14,756 bases of DNA. Source: Desulfobacteraceae bacterium (lineage in GTDB: Bacteria; Desulfobacterota; DSM-4660; Desulfatiglandales; Desulfatiglandaceae). Shown here in pieces: positions 1 through 5,102 of this stretch (the stretch's first letter is position 1; each line of letters begins with the position of its first letter). Below the pieces are notes generated by a model. The model was not told the origin of the DNA. It made no database searches and saw only the letters and a list, made by a program, of their open reading frames with translations. The stretch covers positions 1-14,756 of the forward strand of contig DAOWOF010000031.1 in assembly GCA_030642205.1 (NCBI GenBank). The letters are read 5' to 3'. A program made the position numbers and the translations under genes.

Positions 1-239
1 GGTTCAAACAGTTTCAAAGTGTAATCAGATCAGTGTTGCGTGTCTGAAATCAGCATCTTTGAAATAGCTTCTAAGTAACTGCGATGAAAGTTACTTTTAT
101 AATAAACGCCGGGATCTTTAACCCCGGCTAGATTGCTGAATAGTTACAGTAAAAGATGGTAAATTAGAGCATTTATACGGTTAAAACTTGAGTCTGACAT
201 AGAAAAATGACGAATAATAATACGAGGAGAGAAAACAAA
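1..239. other. Upstream non-coding stretch with two hairpins
   Basis: I see no credible coding region here. Two perfect inverted repeats stand close together. The first is AAGTAACT at 73-80 with AGTTACTT at 89-96, loop GCGATGAA, followed by TTTTAT, which looks like a weak intrinsic terminator on the plus strand for a gene beyond the window edge. The second is GCCGGG at 108-113 with CCCGGC at 123-128 and a 9-nt loop, without a T-run. A weak promoter could lie at TTGAGT (188-193) with AATAAT (213-218), but the 19-nt spacing is poor. Confidence 0.4.
73..100 (+). terminator. Possible weak rho-independent terminator
   Basis: An 8-bp perfect stem (73-80 with 89-96) with an 8-nt loop is followed by TTTTAT at 95-100. 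The stem is AT-rich, so the call is weak. It would end a plus-strand transcript entering from the left of the window, before the small gene at 240. Confidence 0.3.
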
Positions 240-410
240 ATGGGTCTATGGATATTTATCGGAATAATTATTTGCTGGTTTTTACTACAGGTATATATAT
301 TGCCAAAATTGGGGATTTCCACCTGACTTAAAGATAGCTGTCAGGTGGACAATACACAATCAAAAATCATCAAAATAGAAAAAGGATCCTTGAAAAAAAG
401 AGGGCCTTAA
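240..410 (+). CDS. Probable small membrane-anchored selenoprotein (UGA decoded as selenocysteine)
   Basis: An ATG at 240 follows a good Shine-Dalgarno (AGGAG at 225-229, 10 nt spacing). It opens 28 codons (MGLWIFIGIII..., one hydrophobic helix at about residues 3-21, then LPKLGIST) and meets TGA at 324-326. The same frame stays open for 27 more codons to TAA at 408-410, giving 56 residues with U29 and a cysteine at 34 (U-L-K-D-S-C). The downstream part is hydrophilic and lysine-rich. A membrane helix followed by a U-x4-C pair suggests a membrane-tethered redox or metal-binding peptide; the function is unknown to me. A stem-loop with a GGU-bearing loop lies at the right distance after TGA. The stop overlaps the stop of the convergent b-subunit gene at 407-410. 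The alternative is a 28-residue peptide ending at TGA. Confidence 0.55.
324..351 (+). promoter_or_regulatory. Candidate bacterial SECIS element
   Basis: After the in-frame TGA (324-326), TGTC at 339-342 can pair with GACA at 348-351 around the loop AGGTG (343-347). The loop starts 16 nt after the TGA and has G in its second position, which fits the bacterial SECIS description (short apical stem, G early in the loop, loop about 16-37 nt after UGA). The upper stem is only 4 bp. A competing 8-bp perfect stem, CCACCTGA (319-326) with TCAGGTGG (341-348), buries the TGA in its 5' arm; the two cannot form together. Confidence 0.4.
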
Positions 411-1012
411 GCAACTTTATCGGCCTTCTCTAAATCATCCATGAACTTATTTATCAGTTGCTCATTATCTTTTTTGGTTATTCCTTCTATGAGGCTCTTT
501 TCAACTGTATCAATGGCAAGATCTACAATTTCATCAGAGAAGGCTTTTTTAGCTAAAAGCATCTTATACCGAGAGTATTCTTTTGCGTCACGTATCATTT
601 TTTCGGCCGTTATCTTGCCCTGTTCTATGATCTTTTCCTTCTCCCGTGTCCCCATTTTTATGACTCTGTCATAGATCAACTTGACTTGATTTTCAAAATC
701 ATTAATTTTAGCTATTTCAGTATCATTTTCCATTTTACAATTTGATAATTGGCCTTTAAGCGAAGATAGATCTTCTTCCACATCACTCCGAACACCATTT
801 AAAAAATCCATCATGGGCTTCCTGCCAAATTTAAATATAATAAAGGCAAGAATAGAAAAATTCACTATCAACATGATGAGATTATAGGTCTTACGACCCG
901 GTGTTGGACCTTCATTAGCCCATATATCAATTGGCATTAAAAAGTGATGGATTATAAGACCGGATAGCAACAGGAAGGTCAGAAAGAAAAATTTACTGCA
1001 ATTTGATTTCAA
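407..1012 (-). CDS. atpF: F-type ATP synthase subunit b (second b-like stator)
   Basis: This 201-residue protein has the layout of an F0 subunit b: a hydrophobic N-terminal segment (about 9-31), a membrane helix at about 43-62 ending in FKFGRKPMMDFL, then a long charged coiled-coil dimerisation region to the C-terminus. Subunit b forms the peripheral stalk joining F0 subunit a to F1 delta. The extra hydrophobic stretch before the anchor helix resembles a signal peptide, as in many deltaproteobacterial b subunits. The start is TTG at 1012, overlapping the stop of the preceding b-type gene, so translation is probably coupled. It is the last gene of the operon. The delta/alpha genes that usually follow b are not downstream; a convergent small gene ends there instead. 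Confidence 0.85.
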   Translation of the reverse strand: MKSNCSKFFFLTFLLLSGLIIHHFLMPIDIWANEGPTPGRKTYNLIMLIVNFSILAFIIFKFGRKPMMDFLNGVRSDVEEDLSSLKGQLSNCKMENDTEIAKINDFENQVKLIYDRVIKMGTREKEKIIEQGKITAEKMIRDAKEYSRYKMLLAKKAFSDEIVDLAIDTVEKSLIEGITKKDNEQLINKFMDDLEKADKVA

Positions 1013-1464
1013 ACCATTGCCCTCCTTCCAATCACTTTTATCATTATTTCCTCAGACAATGATGAGACCTCGTCTTTTATATGAGATTTCAAACTTATAA
1101 TTTCTGATTCAGCATCTTGGTCGGCTTTATCTTTTATGACTTCAACGCTACTACGAGACTTTTTAAGTAAAGTTTCTTTTTCAGAGATGCCTTCATCTAT
1201 AATCAATGACCTTTTAACAGAAGCTTCTTTTCTTGCATCATTTTCTTTGGCTATAATATCAAGCTTCAACTGTTCTGTTTTTGTACAAATATCTTTAATT
1301 TCCTGGATTTTATTTTTTGAATAGACTTCTCTGTCCTGTATTATTTTTAATATTGGACGAAACATTAATCTATTCATGATAAATAAAAGGATGAAAAAAT
1401 GCACAAGTTGAGCAATTATTGTCGCATTAATTGTTATTAAGCCTTCTATCGTTACAAATTCCAT
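1009..1464 (-). CDS. atpF: F-type ATP synthase subunit b/b' (first b-like stator)
   Basis: A 151-residue subunit b-type protein with a short N-terminus, one membrane helix at about residues 12-32 (IIAQLVHFFILLFIMNRL) followed by MFRPILKIIQDRE, the typical b/b' junction, then a charged coiled coil. It would pair with the downstream 201-residue b protein as a b/b' heterodimer in the peripheral stalk. It lies 22 bp downstream of the single-hairpin c gene, and its stop overlaps the TTG start of the next gene. The c-b'-b order is usual for heterodimeric stalks, although there the delta subunit gene would normally follow. Confidence 0.85.
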   Translation of the reverse strand: MEFVTIEGLITINATIIAQLVHFFILLFIMNRLMFRPILKIIQDREVYSKNKIQEIKDICTKTEQLKLDIIAKENDARKEASVKRSLIIDEGISEKETLLKKSRSSVEVIKDKADQDAESEIISLKSHIKDEVSSLSEEIMIKVIGRRAMV

Positions 1465-1486
1465 AATTTATTAACACCTGACCTGC

Positions 1487-1735
1487 TTACACTACAAAAA
1501 GGAGCAGCAATGCAACAACCAGGGAATATATCCCTGTAGATTCAGAAACTGCTTGGCCCACCAACATTGTTCTTGTCAAAAGGCCGGCTTCTTCAGGTTT
1601 TTTCCCTATCGCCTCACAGGCTTTGCCACCAACAAAACCTTCACCGACTCCTGGTCCGATGGCTCCCAGACCCATGGCAATGCCAGCGCCTAAGAATGCT
1701 GCGGCTTTAATGATATCAGGACCTCCTATTTCCAT
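1487..1735 (-). CDS. atpE: ATP synthase subunit c, single hairpin, two-carboxylate Na+-type site
   Basis: An 82-residue rotor subunit of two membrane helices. The ATG at 1735 is chosen because GGAGG lies 9 nt upstream; an in-frame TTG 18 bp earlier has no such signal. Helix 1 carries the glycine-rich packing motif (GAGIAMGLGAIGPGVGEG) and helix 2 carries GQAVSESTGIY. In Ilyobacter numbering, which fits this protein exactly, the ion-site residues are E32, V63, E65, S66, T67 and Y70. Ilyobacter tartaricus has Gln at 32; Glu at both 32 and 65 is the two-carboxylate arrangement reported for the Na+ rotor of Fusobacterium nucleatum. The polar loop is GKKPEE instead of the commoner RQP. It follows the fused c gene by 48 bp and probably mixes with it in the ring. 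Na+ use is inferred from the motif. Confidence 0.92.
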   Translation of the reverse strand: MEIGGPDIIKAAAFLGAGIAMGLGAIGPGVGEGFVGGKACEAIGKKPEEAGLLTRTMLVGQAVSESTGIYSLVVALLLLFVV

Positions 1736-1783
1736 AATGATGCGCCTCCTCAAATTATTTTCAAACTATTTAAATTAATATAA

Positions 1784-2758
1784 TCACATTACAAAGATAA
1801 GGACAAGGCTAATTACCATAGCATAAATTGCGGTAGACTGTGAAACAGCTTGCCCTACAAGCATGGTGCGGGTAAGTTCTCCCGCTGCCTCAACATTTCT
1901 TGAGACCCACTTCACAGCACCTTGAGCGGTTAGCCCATTGCCGATACCTGGCCCAATCCCTCCAAATCCCATACAAATGCCCGCTGAAAGAAGCGCCATA
2001 GCCATAGCTATGGAGGATGTTTCCGGAAAGGTTTTAAACATTAGTATAAAACTTACTAATAATCCGAATATTGATGGGGTTTGCGACACTGCCTGCCCCA
2101 CCAGCATTGTGGTGGTAATCTGGCCTAAGGTCTCCGGATTTCTTGATATTCCTGAACAACTCTCTCCGGCAGCGAGGCCTCCTCCTATTCCCGAGCCTAT
2201 GGCAGCAAGTCCAGTGCTGAATCCTGCCCCCAACAAAGCAGCCCAAGCTGGCAGCAAAGGCATATTTCCAAAATCCATAAACATTAGCATTAAAGCCACA
2301 ACCATTGAAAAAATGGCCGGCGTTTGGCAAACAGCTGATCCTATTAACATATTGGTTGTCAGTTTGCTGGCCACAGAAGGTTGTCTACTGATTCCAAGGC
2401 AGCATTGTCCACCTGGAAATCCTGAGCCGATCCCTGAGCCAATAGCTCCAAATCCCATGCTAATGCCAGCGCCCGCCAAGGCGGCGGCTGTTAAGTAAGT
2501 GTTAGATGACATATCCATAAATAACAGTAATACTGCAATAACCAGGGCAAAGATGGCAGCTGATTCCGCAATCGCCTGGCCTACCAGCATATTTTTAAGT
2601 ATATCGCCTGATTGTTCAGTATTTTGGCAAAGAGCCTCATTTGCTAATCCAGCGGTATAACCTTCACCCAGGGCTGCTCCTATAGCTCCAAGACCAATGC
2701 ATAAACCAGCTCCAACACAAGCCGCTAAACTAATTGTTGTTTGTATATCAAAAAGCAT
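1784..2758 (-). CDS. atpE: ATP synthase subunit c, fused four-hairpin form (eight membrane helices)
   Basis: A 324-residue protein made of four tandem c-type hairpins at about residues 1-82, 83-162, 163-242 and 243-324, against about 80 residues for a usual subunit c. Each repeat has the glycine-rich first helix (GAG...GAIG) and a second helix with an MLVGQA-like motif (MLIGSA in repeat 2). Hairpin 1 has the full carboxylate pair E32 and E65 (GEG; AESAAIF). The matching positions are S112/Q145 in hairpin 2, G193/Q226 in hairpin 3 and N274/Q307 in hairpin 4, so three hairpins lack the acidic ion ligand. Loops 2-4 keep SRQP, SRNP and SRNV, for contact with the central stalk; loop 1 does not. 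The start lies 2 bp after the subunit a stop. The nearest known parallel is the two-hairpin, one-site c1 of Acetobacterium woodii. There is no frameshift or stop, so it reads as a functional gene. Confidence 0.93.
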   Translation of the reverse strand: MLFDIQTTISLAACVGAGLCIGLGAIGAALGEGYTAGLANEALCQNTEQSGDILKNMLVGQAIAESAAIFALVIAVLLLFMDMSSNTYLTAAALAGAGISMGFGAIGSGIGSGFPGGQCCLGISRQPSVASKLTTNMLIGSAVCQTPAIFSMVVALMLMFMDFGNMPLLPAWAALLGAGFSTGLAAIGSGIGGGLAAGESCSGISRNPETLGQITTTMLVGQAVSQTPSIFGLLVSFILMFKTFPETSSIAMAMALLSAGICMGFGGIGPGIGNGLTAQGAVKWVSRNVEAAGELTRTMLVGQAVSQSTAIYAMVISLVLIFVM

Positions 2759-2760
2759 AT

Positions 2761-3435
2761 TTATTTTACCTGAACTGAAATGTATACAAGAGTTAACATT
2801 GTAAAAACAAAAGCCTGTATCGTTCCTATAAATAGGCTGAAAAATGCCACAAGAACAGGAGGCAAAATAAGGCTGTATATGAGATGGGAAACAACAAGGA
2901 TAATAATTGCTCCTCCCATTATATTACCAAAAAGACGAAAAGAAATAGAAACAACCTTGGCCAATTCACCTATAATATTTAAAGGTGCCATAAAAAAAAC
3001 AGGCTCCATATATTCTTTCAGGTATTTTTTGAAACCTTTAGCCTTAATACCCGAATAGTGCGCTATCACAAATCCCATAATACCTAATGCGAGTGGTGTA
3101 TTAAGATCTTTTGTAGGTTCTACCAGGGTTGGAATAGCGCCTAGCCAGTTACATAATATAAGGAATAGAAAGAGAGTGCAGATCAAAGGGAAATATTTCT
3201 TTCCTAATTCTTCATCCAAGGCATCCTTGGTAAGATCATACATAGCGGTAACTATGAGTTCTCCCACAACCTGAAATGGGTTTGGAATGAAATCTATCTT
3301 GCGTGTGGCCAAAAACGCAAAAATAATTAGAACAGCCATAACTATCCATGTCATAAGAATAGTTTCTATATTGAATCTTAAATCCATTCCGCCAAGAAGA
3401 ATTTTCAATTGAAGTAATTCTGTAAAATTTTCCAT
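2761..3435 (-). CDS. atpB: ATP synthase subunit a
   Basis: A 224-residue polytopic membrane protein that forms the ion half-channels beside the rotor. The stator arginine lies in SFRLFGNIMGG (R167), and the last helix contains IQAFVFTMLTLVYISV, whose Gln matches E. coli Q252. An early helix (about 25-44) precedes the conserved FIPNPFQVVGE segment, and NWLGAIPTLVEPTKDLNTP (96-114) is the typical middle motif. All parts essential for torque are present, so the F0 looks working. It sits between atpI (98-bp gap) and the four-hairpin c gene (2-bp gap). Ion specificity cannot be read from this subunit alone. Confidence 0.95.
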   Translation of the reverse strand: MENFTELLQLKILLGGMDLRFNIETILMTWIVMAVLIIFAFLATRKIDFIPNPFQVVGELIVTAMYDLTKDALDEELGKKYFPLICTLFLFLILCNWLGAIPTLVEPTKDLNTPLALGIMGFVIAHYSGIKAKGFKKYLKEYMEPVFFMAPLNIIGELAKVVSISFRLFGNIMGGAIIILVVSHLIYSLILPPVLVAFFSLFIGTIQAFVFTMLTLVYISVQVK

Positions 3436-3533
3436 TAAATTAGCCTGGTGAAAAATGACAACTGAATTTAATAATATTGTTTAGTTTTAAGAACAAGCAA
3501 CAGATATTCTTTAGGTATAAGCAAGCTTATAGT

Positions 3534-3944
3534 CTATATTTTCTGGTATAAAAACTGTCTTAAAATTACATAATAAAAAAAAATAATAATTTGAACGGCA
3601 AATATACCAATTATCACTGAGAGGAAATCAAAATAGACTGATTTAATTGCAATAATCAGAGGTATCGCTAATAACAAGAACCTGGATAGAATTGAAGCCA
3701 GGCCAATGAATCTAGCTTTGATACGTGATTTACCTAAAATTATAGAGATTGATCTTCCCATAAGGATGAAATTAATAACACTGAAAAAAGTCCCCATAAG
3801 AAGACCTTTAGCCACGGCCTTTTCGCCACAAGCAATAAATCCAATGGCCGCAAAAATTGCCACTGTCATTGCCCATGAACAAAATCTCTTTTGGACCCTG
3901 TGAATTCCACCCTGTGAATTTAAGGAACTCTCTCTATTTATCAT
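3534..3944 (-). CDS. atpI: AtpI-family ATP synthase accessory membrane protein
   Basis: About 136 residues, with four predicted membrane helices after a basic N-terminus (roughly residues 24-42, 46-66, 80-100 and 105-128). Size, topology and position before atpB fit the ATP synthase I chain family, whose members assist assembly of the c ring (shown for Na+ ATPases such as A. woodii and P. modestum relatives). A GTG at 3947 and an ATG at 3944 are adjacent; I take the ATG. The start overlaps the end of the atpZ-like gene, which suggests coupled translation. With a mixed c ring, an assembly factor would be expected. Sequence conservation in this family is low, so the call rests largely on topology and context. 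Confidence 0.75.
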   Translation of the reverse strand: MINRESSLNSQGGIHRVQKRFCSWAMTVAIFAAIGFIACGEKAVAKGLLMGTFFSVINFILMGRSISIILGKSRIKARFIGLASILSRFLLLAIPLIIAIKSVYFDFLSVIIGIFAVQIIIFFYYVILRQFLYQKI

Positions 3945-4170
3945 CACTTGAATCTGTAATTTTCATTATTTGCCGAAAGGTCGTAAAACCGCCTCCGACA
4001 ATCCCCAGCAAAATAAAGATGCAAATAAATAATCCTTTGGTATGCAGCCATTTATCAATAAAATAGCCAATAGCAAAACAAAAAAGGATTGACCCAACCA
4101 TAGTCAGACCTATTTGATTAACTAAGGTTAGATTATTTATCCAATTGCCTTGTTTTTTAAAATCTAAAAT
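3934..4170 (-). CDS. AtpZ/AtpI-like small membrane protein (ATPase gene 1 family), non-ATG start
   Basis: A 78-residue protein not obvious in a standard ORF search because its frame has no ATG, GTG or TTG before the conserved core. It reads ...NNLTLVNQIGLTMVGSILFCFAIGYFIDKW..., then GLFICIFILLGIVGGGFTTFRQIMK and a polar tail: two membrane helices with a G-x-x-xD-K/R-W hinge typical of the F0F1-ATPase gene 1 (AtpZ) family at the head of atp operons. GGGAG at 4177-4181 lies 6 nt before ATT at 4168-4170, which I take as the start, a rare codon known from infC. The first in-frame ATG would remove the N-terminal part conserved in the family. It is the first gene after the promoter at 4240-4268. 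Proposed family roles are in assembly or Mg/Ca handling. Confidence 0.7.
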   Translation of the reverse strand: MLDFKKQGNWINNLTLVNQIGLTMVGSILFCFAIGYFIDKWLHTKGLFICIFILLGIVGGGFTTFRQIMKITDSSDDK

Positions 4171-4216
4171 TAAGATCTCCCAAGATTAAATATTTTGCAT
4201 ATGTCTTTAATCCAAG

Positions 4217-4236
4217 AATTAATCATATGATCAATT
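4217..4236. promoter_or_regulatory. Operator-like 20-bp palindrome at the atp transcription start
   Basis: AATTAATCATATGATCAATT is a palindrome with one mismatch per 10-bp arm, centred on CATATG. It lies immediately downstream of the -10 box of the atp promoter and would cover the predicted transcription start (about 4233). That is a classic place for a repressor operator. No regulator can be named from the sequence. Confidence 0.4.
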
Positions 4237-4239
4237 AGG

Positions 4240-4268
4240 TATATAAAGCAACCGCATATATGTGTCAA
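4240..4268 (-). promoter_or_regulatory. Sigma-70-type promoter of the F0 operon
   Basis: On the minus strand, TTGACA (4263-4268) and TATATA (4240-4245) are separated by exactly 17 bp. The -35 box is perfect and the -10 box matches at 4 of 6. The predicted start is near 4233, giving a leader of about 63 nt to the atpZ-like gene. Nothing else on this strand nearby could use it. Confidence 0.75.
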
Positions 4269-4300
4269 GGTTAAAGTAACTGATGTTACGCATGCAACTT

Positions 4301-4675
4301 TTAAAGTTCATTAAACCTTGCTTTCAAAGCCGCATGTATTTTTTGTCGTAAAGCGAAATGGTTCATTTTATCTTTAATTTTAAGTCGTTCAAGCTTACAG
4401 AATGAATAAACTGAAGCAAAGAAGTGATTGCTCTGTGTCCTTGCGGTTCTTGTCGGTGATTTTGAAAGAGCAGAGTTTGATTTGATAGATTTATGAAAAG
4501 TTTCGATATTCCACCTTTTTTGATAGATTGTCGTTATTTGCTCGAATGACAGATGGATATCACTGGAAACCAGATGCAGAATCCCTGTGCTATTCTCTTT
4601 GTTTATAAAGATCTGTTCACACAAGGCAACAGAAAATTTAGCGCCTTTTTCCCCATAGTTACTCCCTCCAATATT
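4301..4675 (-). pseudogene. IS4-type transposase, C-terminal remnant
   Basis: About 124 codons of open frame without a proper start; stop codons lie directly upstream. The protein contains YQKRWNIETFHKSIK, which fits the Y-(2)-R-(3)-E-(6)-K signature of IS4-family DDE transposases including the catalytic Glu, followed by the conserved ALSKSPTRTARTQSNHFFAS and KMNHFALRQKI segments. Full enzymes of this type have some 300-400 residues, so the N-terminal two-thirds, including both catalytic Asp residues, is lost. The remnant reads away from the atp promoter and ends about 30 bp from its -35 box. I found no terminal inverted repeats. Confidence 0.8.
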
Positions 4676-5016
4676 TCATTATGAAAATAATGAATAGATG
4701 AATTCCATCCATCGCTAGAATGAATATTCAGAGCCATCTTTGATGTTTTTTTGTACCTGTCAGGGCATGGTGGCTGACTATGTTATTTTTGATTGAGAAA
4801 AGTGAAAGGATAAGGAAGAAAGATTTCCAAATTATCTAAAATCATTTTTTTCAGGTAAAAAAGAAAATTCAATAAAGATGTATTTTTTTGGGTATGTTTG
4901 TTTATTAAAAAACAATTGGAGCATAGGTTTCAGATTAGATTTTCAAGTTTAAACTATTTTTATTCTATTGTTCAAACATGTTATAAAATATAAAAAGATC
5001 CAAAGTTAACAATGCC
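4676..5016. other. Intergenic stretch without recognisable genes
   Basis: AT-rich DNA between the transposase remnant and the terminator of the DUF1329 gene. No frame continues the transposase upstream without stops, and I recognise no further gene or RNA. A short near-palindrome (TTTCATTATGAAA, 4674-4686) marks the truncated end of the transposase. Confidence 0.5.
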
Positions 5017-5047
5017 AAAAGACATTATTCTTGAAACAAATAATGTC
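5017..5047 (-). terminator. Rho-independent-type terminator of the DUF1329 gene
   Basis: On the minus strand a perfect 9-bp stem (GACATTATT/AATAATGTC, 5039-5047 with 5021-5029) with a 9-nt loop is followed by TTTT at 5017-5020. It lies about 55 bp after the DUF1329 stop. The stem is AT-rich, so its strength is uncertain. Confidence 0.5.
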
Positions 5048-5094
5048 TGAACGAAAACAAACCTTTTACTGGATTTTGCGTTCAGACACTATTT
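5038..5094. repeat. 16-bp inverted repeat after the DUF1329 gene
   Basis: AAATAATGTCTGAACG (5038-5053) and CGTTCAGACACTATTT (5079-5094) are complementary at 15 of 16 positions around a 25-nt loop. The segment AATAATGTC is shared with the neighbouring terminator hairpin, so the two structures exclude each other. It could be an alternative terminator structure or a small mobile-element relic. Confidence 0.6.
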
Positions 5095-5102
5095 ATATAG
5101 AT

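Noticed and set aside
319..348. Reading the CCACCTGA/TCAGGTGG stem as a terminator
   Set aside because: No T-run follows on the plus strand, and the stem lies within a continuing open frame.
2034..2330. 98-codon frame on the minus strand within the fused c gene
   Set aside because: A shifted frame of the c hairpins; the correct frame is intact and has conserved motifs throughout.
1938..2498. 186-codon open frame on the plus strand, antisense to the fused c gene
   Set aside because: It mirrors the repetitive glycine/alanine coding of the c hairpins, is Pro/Ile-rich without structure, and has no ribosome site.
1784..2758. Possibility that the fused c gene is an assembly collapse of separate c genes
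   Set aside because: The four repeats differ clearly in sequence and their linkers (MD-MSSN, MDFGN, KTFPETSS) have no stop or start signals, so fusion is real in this sequence.
4624..4760. Rescue of the transposase N-terminus by a frameshift
   Set aside because: The other frames upstream give no transposase-like motif and soon meet stops; the gene is truncated.
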